This document shows, in pieces, positions 46,651 to 58,200 of a stretch of 64,000 nucleotides of DNA. The stretch spans positions 182,079,068-182,143,067 of the forward strand of contig CM076846.1 of the NCBI GenBank assembly GCA_039519185.1. The letters are read 5' to 3'. How positions within the stretch are numbered: position 1 is the stretch's first letter; every line of letters starts with the position of its first letter. A program made the position numbers and the translations under genes. This stretch comes from Astragalus membranaceus (taxonomy: Eukaryota; Streptophyta; Magnoliopsida; Fabales; Fabaceae). The notes below the pieces were generated by a model, which did no database searches, had not been told where the DNA came from, and saw only the letters and a program-made list of their open reading frames with translations.

Positions 46651-47100
46651 AACGAACGAATTCGCAAACGAAGCGACCAACCGAGTCACACCCCCTTTGG
46701 GCGAGTTCAATTCGGACCGAGATCCGATAAACTGCCCAGGGACGAACGCATTCGCAAACGAAGCGATCAACCGAGTCGCACCCCCTTTGGGCGAGTTCAA
46801 TTCGGACCGAGATCCGATAAACTGCCCAGGGACGAACGCATTCGCAAACGAAGTGACCAACCGAGTCGCACCCCCTTTGGCCGAGTTCAATTCGGACCGA
46901 GATCCGATAAACTGCCCAGGGACGAACGCATTCGCAAACGAAGCGATCAACCGAGTCGCACCCCCTTTGGGCGAGTTCAATTCGGACCGAGATCCGATAA
47001 ACTGCCCAGGGACGAACGCATTCGCAAACGAAGTGACCAACCGAGTCGCACCCCCTTTGGCCGAGTTCAATTCGGACCGAGATCCGATAAACTGCCCAGA
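46651..47100 (+). repeat. Five 90-bp tandem repeats in the TR-GAG element
   Basis: Units start at 46651, 46741, 46831, 46921 and 47011. Units 2 and 4 match each other (GCGATCAA, GGGCGAG) and units 3 and 5 match each other (GTGACCAA, GGCCGAG), so the last four form a 180-bp higher-order dimer. Because 90 is a multiple of three and the unit lacks stops, several frames on both strands stay open; no product is implied. Confidence 0.95.
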
Positions 47101-47323
47101 GGGTACGATTAAAGAAATTGATGTCAGAAACGCGGTGTCACAACACCAGGAGGTATGATTACCAGTTCCAGCGCGAACTGCGAGACTGCCCCTGACCCGT
47201 TCACGATAGTTGGTCAGCCGATCTCCACTAGACCGAGCTAAACGATCTGAGGCACAAGCACGCCCGCGCGCCGCACATCCAGCCCACACCCGTTCAGAGA
47301 ACGGCCTTGGCTTGGGGGGCAAC

Positions 47324-47877
47324 TGTTCTGGACTGGGCCGCAGCCCACATCGAGAGCCGGTCGGAGCGAACCGAGAAAACCAGGTCGGACCGACCCAGCA
47401 AGATTGGGCTCTGCTACGTACTGGATCGGGTCGCAACCCGCCAAGAAGAATGGGCCGGTGCGAGCGGCCCAACAGTAACCAGTGCACACTGAGGCCCACG
47501 ACTGGGAGATCAACGGTGCAGCGAATCCCACGCATGATCTGACGGTCGCGTGGCACCCCCCTGTCACTATATATGGGGGCTCAGGCATCATTCGAGAGGT
47601 ACGTTTTGTCTCATACCGTTACTATACGCTAATATCACCCCACTGACTTGGGCGTTGGAGTGCCATCGCAGGTACACCCCGCGGAGCTCTGGACGCGACC
47701 AGCTGCTGACCAGAGAACGACCTCAGCAACAAGCCAACGTCAGCATACAATCGACTATCGCATTAGAGGAACCAATCTGTCAGGTGTACACTAGCCGCCC
47801 GAGCCTACAGGCAGTATCCGCCCTGACACATTCACTACACTTGAAGAACCGACCGCTCATAGCTCGAGTCCGGTTCA
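47324..47877 (+). repeat. 3' LTR of the TR-GAG element
   Basis: 554 bp, same ends as the 5' LTR, followed by the GAACC target duplication. Confidence 0.93.
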
Positions 47878-47903
47878 GAACCCTTACTTAAAAAAAAATT
47901 TAT

Positions 47904-48672
47904 GGCTAAATAGCATTTTTTTGTCCTTATATTTGCTCTAGGTTTCATTTTGGTCTTTTTTCTATTTTTTTGTCCGTTTTGGTCCCTCATCTTTCATTTA
48001 GGTTTCATTTTGGTCTCTGCCGTTAGTTTTTGTTAACAGACGCCACCGTGACAATTAACTACTGACGTGACGTCTTAACTGTCACTGTTGACTTGGAATT
48101 ATTTAAATGATGTGGCATATAAGGGACCAAAATAAAACTTAAAAAAACATGAGGGACCAAATTGACAAAATTAACAAATCTGGAAAAACACCCCATTCTT
48201 CATCTTCATCTTCCACCACCACCACCACAAACAGTGACATCATCTCTCTCTCTCTCCCCCTCCCTCTCTCTCTCTCTCTCCCTCCTTTTCTTTCTCTCTC
48301 ATCAAGAACACCAAGAACAACAATAATGTCAAGAATTCCCAATTCTTCACCAAATCGAGTAAATGAATAGTGCATTTCATGAGAAATTTCACAAGGAATT
48401 ACAATCCATCGCCAATTGGCACAAAAAAGTGGAAGAAGTTGATCGAAAACGTGATTTTCAGAGGCAAACGCGTTTTAGGTTTTAAAATTGGGGAAACGTT
48501 CAAAACTCAACCAAAATTCACCAAACCACTTGCAATAGACTTGAAATTGGTGCAGTAATGGATTGTTAGCAAAATATTTCAACAAAAATGATAAAGGATT
48601 GAGAACGAAATGGAAATGTAGATTTGCGTTTTACGGTTTTTTGGCACTTTCAATGACAAAGGGAGAGAGAGG

Positions 48673-48725
<53 letters not shown>

Positions 48726-49087
48726 GATGTCACTGTTTGTGGTGGTGGTAGCTCGCTGGAGAAGATGAAGACGAAGATTGGGGTGTTTTTCCAGATTTGT
48801 TAATTTGGTCAAATTGGTCTCTCATGTTCTTTTTAAGTTTCTTTTTTCCATTATATGCCACATCATTTAAAGAATTCCAAGTCAGCAGTGACACTTAAAA
48901 CGCCACGTCAGCAGTTAACTGCCAACGTGGCGTCTATTAACAAAAACTAACGACAGGAACCAAAATAAAACCTAAATGAAAGATGAGAGACCAAAATAGA
49001 CCCAAAAAAGATAAATGACCCAAAAAAGATAAATGACCAAAATAAAATCTATAAGAAAAAGATAATGACCAAAAGTGTCGTTTGGCC
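47904..49087. mobile_element. MULE with very long TIRs, upstream of WDR11
   Basis: The left arm starts GGCTAAATAGCA and the right arm ends TTTGGCC. The arms are complementary for roughly 340 bp or more, including the phrases AATCTGGAAAAACACCCC and ACAAACAGTGACATC and opposed (TC)n and (GA)n tracts (48240-48300 and 48660-48724). A 9-bp duplication with one mismatch flanks it (AAAATTTAT at 47895-47903, AAACTTTAT at 49088-49096). The central 300 bp holds an open stretch (about 48369-48480) that could read AFHEKFHKELQSIANWHKKV, perhaps a captured exon. No transposase. Confidence 0.8.
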
Positions 49088-49096
49088 AAACTTTAT

Positions 49097-49342
49097 TATA
49101 GAATATAAAATGTAAAATAGACCCTTTTTGGTATTTAGTTAGGTAGTAAAATAGACTCACTCACGGTAAGCAATAGGGAAGCGAGTTTAATGTCATTTGC
49201 GGTGGCGAAAATCAAAAGCGAGCGATCAAAGGGAACGTTCCGCGCTCGTCCCGTGTTGTGTGCAGACTGTCCAGTAGAGACTGGTAAACGGCAGCGCTGG
49301 ATCAAAACCAGAGTGAATCAAATTGAATTCGAATGATCAAAG
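49097..49342 (+). promoter_or_regulatory. WDR11 5' flank (promoter/5' UTR)
   Basis: The 246 bp between the MULE and the WDR11 start codon are all the unique upstream sequence available. I see no clear TATA box at a sensible distance; transcription start cannot be placed. Any upstream control elements must lie here, in the MULE or beyond the transposon cluster. Confidence 0.45.
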
Positions 49343-52300
49343 ATGTTAGGGAGTGCAAGTCCTAGAGCATTAGTATCATCACAATCACAATCACAATCAC
49401 AATCACAATTATCATCACAAGAATCATGGGAATCAATGCTCCCAGGTCCAGCGACTCGCAACAACTTTGGATCCGCAGATCTGAGTCCTCACGGTCTCCT
49501 CGCATTCCCTTCCGGCAGTTCCATCTCCGTCGTCGACACACGTTCAATGCAATTAGTTTCCTCATTTCCTATCCCTCCACCACCTTCATCTGCCGCACCT
49601 TTCGTAACCGCTATCCGTTGGATCCCTCTCTCCCTCAATCGCCACGTCCTCTCCTCTGAACCTTCCTCCTCTCATCTCCTCTTAGCCGCCGGTGATCGTC
49701 AAGGCCGCATTGCTCTTCTCGATTTTCGACTTAAATCTGCTATCCTCTGGTTTGAAACTGATTCCAAACAAGGCGTTCAAGATCTCTGTTGGATTCAGGC
49801 ACGACCTGATCTCTTCATCCTTGCCGCGATCATTGGACCTTCTTCTCTTTCCCTATTTAACGCTACTACTGGACGATGTGTTTGGAAGTACGATGCTTCG
49901 CCTGAATTCTTCTCGTGTATTCGCCGCGATCCTTTTGATTCGCGTCGCATATGCGCGATTGGTCTCAAGGGTTTTCTATTGTCTCTTTTACATGTTGGTG
50001 ACTCTGAGGACAGCGTTGTTATTAAGGAGCTTCAGATTCGTACTGATTCTAGTGAATTGATTAAGCTTGAGAGAGATGCGGTTGGTGGTTCGTCCACTTC
50101 GACTGCTGCGGCGCCTGCATCGGCGGCGTTTCCTCTTTACGTGGCCAGGTTCGCCTTCTCACAGCAATGGCGGCACATTCTGTTCGTCACGTTTCCGAGG
50201 GAATTGGTTGTGTTTGATTTGCAGTATGAGAGTGTGATCTTTGCTACCGCGCTGCCTCGTAGTTGTGGCAAGTTTCTCGACGTGTTGCCTGATCCGAATA
50301 ACGAGTGGATCTACTGTGCTCATCTTGATGGCAAACTCAGCACCTGGAGGAGGAAACCGTAAGCGTTTATTGTCTTGGATTTTTTTTGTATACTCGGATA
50401 CATTTCATTTCAATTTAGATGAGTATGTTCGAGGGCGCACGTATACATTGACAAAATCGGTGTAGTGGTAGTTTATATGTTTTTTTGGGGGTAATAAGAG
50501 AGTAAAATAATGATTCTTAGACAATTCGTTCATATATACTGGCAATATCCATTGATTGGAACTGGATCTTTCTTTTTATATTTTGAGTTTGTTATGGCTA
50601 TTTATGTTCGTCAATTTTTGGCTGTTGCAAGCATCAAGCATGCTTGAATTCCACATATTTGAGAAACATGTACGATGATGATAGAATTTGATGTGAGATT
50701 GTCCTTATATGAAAGCTGAAGCTATTGTCCCCTGCTCACAAGAACTGATTTTTTTTAGTGAGGTGGTCAAATGTTCAAGGGGGCAGAGGATATATCCATC
50801 TAATGACAGCTTCCTTTATTGTGATAGGCTGTGAAGCACAGACACTTCTTCTGTGTCGTGTTGGAGTCGGAGTCTGTGCTTTATAGGTTATAGGGAATAA
50901 ATGAGAAAAAGGATTATATGGTCCTATGGGTTTTCTACTTGTTTGCTCTCTATAAGTGTTACATTGGGTATTACGTATTAGGCAGTAATACATGGAACTT
51001 TAGTCATGTTTCAGATCATCAGCATTTGATTATTTATGATCAACTTTGATTTAAATGTGTATTTTGCTTTTTTGAGCCTTTTCAGTAAGTAAATTGGGCT
51101 TGCTCTGTTTTATATGACGAAGTTTTCGCTCCACAAACTTATAAGTTATTATCAATTTTAGTGTCATTTGACCTTCAAAAATACTGTTGGGTTGTGGGTG
51201 TGCATAAAATATATACCGCACAAAATATCTATGCATCCAACATACATTTCTGGTCTCCCACTCTTTTCCCTCTCCATTTAGCTTATTTACTTGCAAGTGT
51301 GTTTCTGTAACTAAGAGTTATACTTATCTGCGTGTGATCACAGTGGGGAACAAGTACACATTATGTACTCGATGGAAGAGTTGATGCCATCTGTTGGTAC
51401 CTCTGTCCCTTCTCCTTCGATACTTTCCGTCCTTTTATGCCAATCAGATTCCACTCTTCAGAACATTGGCAAAAATTATTCTGATGTACCTAGTTCTCCC
51501 TACCTTCGTGAGGATTTTGATAATCCTTTTGATTTTTGTGATGAGTCCATGATTATTTCAAAGATACATTTGATCTCCATATCTGATGATGGAAAAATAT
51601 GGAACTGGCTCTTGACTGCTGAAGGGAATGCAGACAATCAAAAGGATGATAAATATTTGGGTGTGGTCAATGATGACCGCACAATATCATTACACGGGGC
51701 AAACTCTAACAATATAGTATCTTCTGCTGGTGGACGGGATATAAATGTAGGCAGGCCACAGGAGCATCTCAATGATAATAGAAGCCGCCTGCCAAGCTTG
51801 AACTCCAACCAGGAAGAAATTTCAATGAAAGTGAGTCTGTACTTACAAACTTGCTTTGATTTATATTTCCTCCACTCTGTTCTAATTGACATTTCTGAAG
51901 AAAACTTCTGTTCCTATTCAACTGTCGTTTAGAAAAATCCGAGACAACAATAATTGCTATTTTGTCCATCATGCCTTCATCTCACTTAATCAATTAATAA
52001 GAAAGTAACAAAACTAATTTTTGACACACAAAATCGACAACAAAATTCGACACCTAACAGGGGTTAACGCAGATTAAATACATGGTTAATTATGTTAAGA
52101 CGGATGGTTAAGAGATATACTATGTATCAAAACTCACTAATCATCAACGCAATGTCATTAACCACGAATTTGAAAGTTTTTAACCACAAAACATAAAGTG
52201 TTCAAATCAACATGATTCAAATTTATGGTTAATGAAGTTACGTTGATGGTTAACGTGTTTCACTACATGGTATATCTATTAACCATCCACTAAACATGAT

Positions 52301-55170
52301 TAACTGTGTGTGTGAACTATGCTAACCATCAATTTTGTTGTTGACTTTTTTCGTCCCAATAGCGCTACCGAGAGAGTAATATGAAGGGATACGTGATATT
52401 AGAAAATTTAATTTTTTTAATATAAATGAGAACATGATTATATTTTTTAATTTGTTTAGAATTACCTTAAACAATGGCTAAAATTTTTTTGGGGAGAGGG
52501 GAGTGACTTATAGCCCTACATCAATCTGAGAACAAAGAAATAGAGAGTACAAATTTTAATTTGATGGCCTATCATATTTTATTTATTAATGTAAAACATT
52601 GAGCAGTGCAATTTTTACCTACATGTTGTGTTATTATAAGCCCCTGCAATGATAGTGGTATTGTAGAATTTATTTATTTTTCATTATATTTAATAACATG
52701 ATTTTATTTTAGTCCCTGCATGTAGTCCATGATCTTAATATTTCACTAATCATTGGGTATATTAATCATTGTCTTAAATGCATAGTAGAGTATAATGACT
52801 TGGGAGTGACGTACTCGTTATTAATTTGAGGGCAACAAATGGAAAGAAATAATTGATTACATTGAAAAGATGAAATTACGCTTAATTTGGGATGGTTTTT
52901 ATCTACAAATATAACACTTATTATGGGATCGAGGGAGTAAATTTCAAGACCCATGATCTTTTTAACATCAAAGGTGAGAATGCATTAATTTCTTTAGATT
53001 ATATCTCTTCTACACTTCTAAATTCCATTTAAGACTTGATCAAGCAAGTTAGCCAAGTATTCATGTGGATGAGTCCTAGTTGTATAAAATTTGGGGAGCA
53101 AGTCAGAAAAGAAAATCCAGCTTTTCAAATATTCTTAGTGCCTTTTTATATATGGTATGGATGGAAGATCGACCTAAAATACTCAAGATTAAGTTTTCTT
53201 TCCAAGCAGATGGAAGCTAATGCGTATGAATGATCTCTCTGAGTTAAAGTAAACTTTTATTTCTGTTATGAATCTCATTCCAAGGTTATCCTTGTTTTTT
53301 AGTTAACTCTTGATTTTCTACCTAGTGGACACTATGTCATCTGCTATAGTGCTACCTAGCCGGTTCAGTCTTGCTTCCAGTTTGGATACCATTGCGAGGA
53401 TAACAGGGGACATAAATTGCAGGAGTTCATATTAAACAGACGACATAAGCAATTAAATGAAATAAGTTAACAATGGTGCAGTACCTTGAGTTTAGTGACT
53501 TATTGGTAGGCAATCAACTTGTTCATTTTTAAATGAGATATGGTTCAAGTATGAATCTTTTTCCCCTCTGTTATGCTTATGCATGTATGAAATTTATGTG
53601 CACACCCACATGCAAGGATTATGATGCAGTCTGCATTTTTTTTATCTGTATGAACAAGTCTTGAGTAGCCATTCCTTCCCAACCGTACCTTGCCTTCCTA
53701 GATGACAAACAAGATGAAGCAAAATGCAAAGTACAATATTTGTCAAATTGTAACCACCGTTCTGCTCCTGTCATCATTTTTCCTGCACTAAATTGAACAT
53801 TCCAATGGGTTCTTTTTTTATTCTCCTTGAGGTAGACAATATAGGGTTGTACATTCCAAACTTGAGGCCAGAGTTATTATTTTACTTCTAATCTCGTGCT
53901 AATCCAGGTCCTCACTTATCTGTGCTGGAGAATTGCATCTAAATGCTAGGTTGCACTTAGTAAGATTTCCTGTATTGGGTTAAAAGTTTTGAACTTGACT
54001 AATATCTGTAAATGTCCTTGCCCTTTCCTTCTGATGCAGATTAACTTAGTTGGACAGCTTCAGCTTCTCTCTTCAACAGTTACTATGCTGGCAATACCAA
54101 CCCCTTCTCTAACTGCTACCCTGGCCCGTTAGTTCATCTTCCCACCATCTCACATATTTGTTAAAATTAGTACTATACTTTTATAGATGTAATTATGTGT
54201 GTCATGCCTTTGTGTTAATTAACGAGTTAATGTTATGTGAAGGTGGAGGAAATTATCCTGCAGCAGCTGTTCCACTGGTTGCTTTGGGAACACAGAGTGG
54301 GATAATAGATGTTGTTGATGTTTCTGCCAATGCTGTTGCATCGAGTTTATCTGTACATAATGGTGTTGTTAGGGGTCTACGATGGCTAGGAAATTCCAGA
54401 CTGGTTTCATTTTCTTACTCTCAGGTATATAATTTGTATTTGTTACTTTTGTTTAAACAGATTTTTGTGTTATTTCCCTATAGTATGTTTCTTTCTGTGC
54501 TTCTCTTTGTTTTGTAGTTTATGATTTGAGCATATTACTTAATGCCTACTTCATTATGTTCAATACTTTTTAAAGCATTTATGCTTCTTGTACAATTATC
54601 ATGCATATGCTTTGGCTCAGGCTAATGAAAAATCTGGAGGATATATTAACAAGCTAGTGGTGACCTGCCTTCGAAGTGGCCTTAACAAGATGTTCCGAGT
54701 TTTGCAAAAGCCAGAACGTGCTCCAATAAGAGCATTGAGAACATCTTCATCTGGAAGGTGAATCTCAAAGCTATTTTTATGTTATGATCATCATTAAATA
54801 ATTGCTACAGTTTCTACATCTTTTTCTTGCACATTTTTGGCAAGACAAAGTTGCTCCCGGGGTCTCTTAACTTAATTTCAAATTTTGATAGCCCTTTTTG
54901 ATTTTTCCCAAATTAGTCATTTACGTTTTTAAATGATGACAACGTCGATATTTTTTTCTGCTTTCATGCAATTCTGTTAAAAAAAAGCTGATTGTTCATT
55001 ACCTTGCTGATTTGGTCATAATGTTGCTTATATGTCTGTTAAAATACTTATTTGGCTGTCACTGTCACAACATAAATCATATTTTTATTTAGTTTTTTAG
55101 TAAAAATAATGGAACAGCCATTGAAGGACTGGAAGCAAGCTTCTTTACGGTTAGAGAGAAAGGGGGCCGG

Positions 55171-55206
<36 letters not shown>

Positions 55207-58200
55207 ATAGACTGTGAGGGAGGGGAGAAATGGCCATGGTGGCCGTGAATGAAGAAAAGAGAGGAACGTGTAGGTCTCTAGTCGCAGGTGAGGCGAACAA
55301 CCTCCGCTGGCCCTAGGAGAGGACAAAGATCGTCGATGGAGAAGCAAGAGCAACCTTTCGAGTTCTCGGCCTGGTTCAGGAGGTTTTTGTTTTTTGAGCT
55401 CGGCCCTCTTCCAAACTACCACCTCTTCTATACCAAATCTGACCCATGAAGTTGTCGAGCTACTTGAAAAACGACCCCAGTTCTGGCATACTTGTTGGAT
55501 TTGGAAGGAGAAGAAGAACTGAGCGGGGAGGGAAGCACTGTGAGAGAGAGTATACGATGGTGGGTGCAATGTTGCCATGTGGGTCATGCTTGGTGGTAAG
55601 ATCGTCAAGAAAGAAAAGGGGAAGAGATCGCGATGGACTAAGTCAGCAAGCAGAAGAACCATATCTATGTCTCCTCTGAGGTGCAACACCCCTTAGGAGT
55701 GAGAAGAGAATGGGGATCACATAGATGGCTTCATCAAAGATGGTGAATCCAGGGTTCTATGTTGGGGTGGGGGGAGATGGACCAATAGTCAAAATTGGTG
55801 ATTTGGTAATCCACATGAGCTTTGATAAATCTTTATAGGAATGCAAGTTAAATCGATCAAATTGGTGAATCATCTTAATATCTTGATGATCGTGTGTACA
55901 AAATTTTAAAGATGGTGAATCCAGGGTTCTATGTTTGGGAGGGGGGGGGGGGGAGATAGACCAATAGTCAAACTTGGTGATTTGGTAATCCACATCAGCT
56001 TTGATAAATCTTTATAGGAATGCAAGTTAAATCGATCAAACTGGTGAATCATCTTAATATCTTGATGATCGTGTGTACAAATTTTAGACATTCGTAGGTA
56101 TATAAGTTAGGGTGCTTCTAGGGTGAGGGAGCACATCAAATCCCTCACTGGCAAACCACTAAAATTGACCGTAGGATATTGTGTAAAATACTTGAATCAA
56201 CCTGTATTAAATCTCAACCGTTGATGAATTTATATACTACATCCTATGGTCATATTTAATAGTTCACCGATGAGGGATTTGATTTGCTCCCTCACCCTAG
56301 AAGCACCCTATAAGTTAATAGTATATTTTTTTTTTATGTTTTAAATAGCATATTATTATACTTTAAAATAAAACGATGCAATGAAATATCCAATAGTTTT
56401 AAAATTTTATGGACTTAATCTACTTAAATGGTTTGATTGGTTTAAATTGCATTCTTTTATTTTTACACTAAGTTTGAAACCAGGTGTCAAAGGATTCTAT
56501 TTCTAACTCATATATGCGTGTGTTTGTGTGTGTGCGTGCGCGCACTTCCTTCGGAATCTTTAAGAATGTTGATATATATCTCTGGGTGTCCGTTAGAATT
56601 TGGCGATCTGTGTTGCAGGTGATGGGACTGGCGTGTCTCCAAACCTATTTTCTATTGCCACAAACGCTGGATTTCTTTGTTAATTTGTGTTACCTAACTA
56701 CTTTGGAAAAATAAATTTTTTTCTTTCACTGCTGCACCACTGTGATTGTTACGAAATTTAGTCGTATATGATATCCTTCTAATATTCTAAATCTTGGTTG
56801 TTGATAGCAAGGATCGGGTTATTTTGAGAGGGGTGGGGGTGGGGGATGTCTTATGGCAGAATTTTTCATATATATCCACTTGAAACCCTTCTATCAGAGC
56901 TGTTTGATTTACTTTTACTTGTCTTTAACAGATAATTATGATTACATCATTGTTTCCAGTAGTTTGATATCTACAATATTTCAGGTATCTTCTAATTTTG
57001 TTTCGTGATGCACCTGTGGAAGTTTGGGCAATGACGAAGAATCCTATCATGGTAGGTTGGTTGATGCACTTGAAACCCCCAACCACTGAAACTTTAAAGA
57101 ATATTTCCTGGTGTGTAGTGTGATGTTATAACTGGCCTAAGGGGATATAGTCTCGAGGGCAATTACTTATGTAGGCTCTGGATGATACTTTGATGTTGAC
57201 TCATAATTTATAAATGTCTTTTCTTTGTAGTACTTATGATTTTTTTTCCTCTGGTGGGGATTGTGATAGGATACACAGGATATAGTACACTGATATTAGA
57301 TTTATTATGTGAATGGAGTTATATTATATGTTGTCTTAAATTTAGGCTTAGAGTCTAACTTATCTCCACAAAACTGGCTTGTAAGGCGAGGACTGTCCAA
57401 ACCTATAAGGTCTACTTGGGTCATATCTCTAGTTGATGTAGGAGTTAAACACACACCCTCATACTCATGATTGGACATCTGAAGTGTGGACTGATACATG
57501 TGAAATAATAGGGATCTCAACACACTTCCTCACATTCAGGGAGCTTGGACAAATGTGGAGAATAATAGAGATCTTGACCCAATAACATATCTGGGATAGG
57601 CTTTGATACCATCTTAAGTTTAGGCTTTGGGCCTAACCTAACTCACCGTCGTCACAAAGCCCTACTTGTAAGGTGAGGACTGCCTAAGCCTTATAAGGAC
57701 TACTTGGACCATATCTCTAGTCAATATGGGACTTCAAGAAGTTTAAAATATGTTGTAATCATGAAAGTTTTAGTAACTTGGAGTTAAATAAGGGGTTTGT
57801 GCATTTTAGGGTTTAGTATTACCTATTTAATAAAATGCTTCTTTATTCTATTGGCAACTAGACTTTTGAAAATTGGCAGTGAATTTCTGTTCTCTTTCCT
57901 CAATTCCCCTCTTACCCCCTTTTATCGGCCATCTTTTGTCTTCCTCATTTCCACTTTCCTGTGAGTTTTCTTTGACTGTCCTATAACCAGTTTTTTCGGC
58001 TTTTCAAGTGAATGACTTTAATGGATTTTTTTTTATCTCAGATCATGGTTTGTGTAAATTGTTGAAGTTGTAGGGTTTTAGACATAGAGAAAAGAGAAAC
58101 AATAAAGACTCTGAATTTTGATTTTAATTTTTTATAATTGATAATATGGAAGACTAAGCACTAACCCTTTTTTATACTAGAATTGACTCCAACTTCTAAT

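Larger units (their letters stand above)
44395..47877 (+). mobile_element. Gag-only LTR retrotransposon (TR-GAG type)
   Basis: Two 554-bp LTRs (44395-44948 and 47324-47877) begin TGTTCTGG and end CCGGTTCA. The 5-bp target duplication GAACC flanks the element (44390-44394 and 47878-47882). A primer-binding-like TTGGCGACCACAG follows the left LTR and a G-rich tract (CTTGGGGGGC) precedes the right one. The 2.4-kb interior holds a gag gene and a 5 x 90-bp repeat but no protease, integrase, RT or RNase H, which defines the TR-GAG class of non-autonomous retrotransposons. I count six differences between the LTRs (about 1 percent), so the insertion is recent. The element is GC-rich relative to its surroundings. 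Confidence 0.93.

Noticed and set aside
46639..47556. 305-codon reverse-strand ORF and two 150-codon forward ORFs
   Set aside because: They are by-products of the stop-free 90-bp tandem repeat and the LTR; the residues are perfectly periodic and match no domain.
55048..55689. 213-codon reverse-strand ORF in WDR11 intron 5
   Set aside because: Low-complexity Ser/Leu runs from a GA-rich tract; no domain and no splice or start context.
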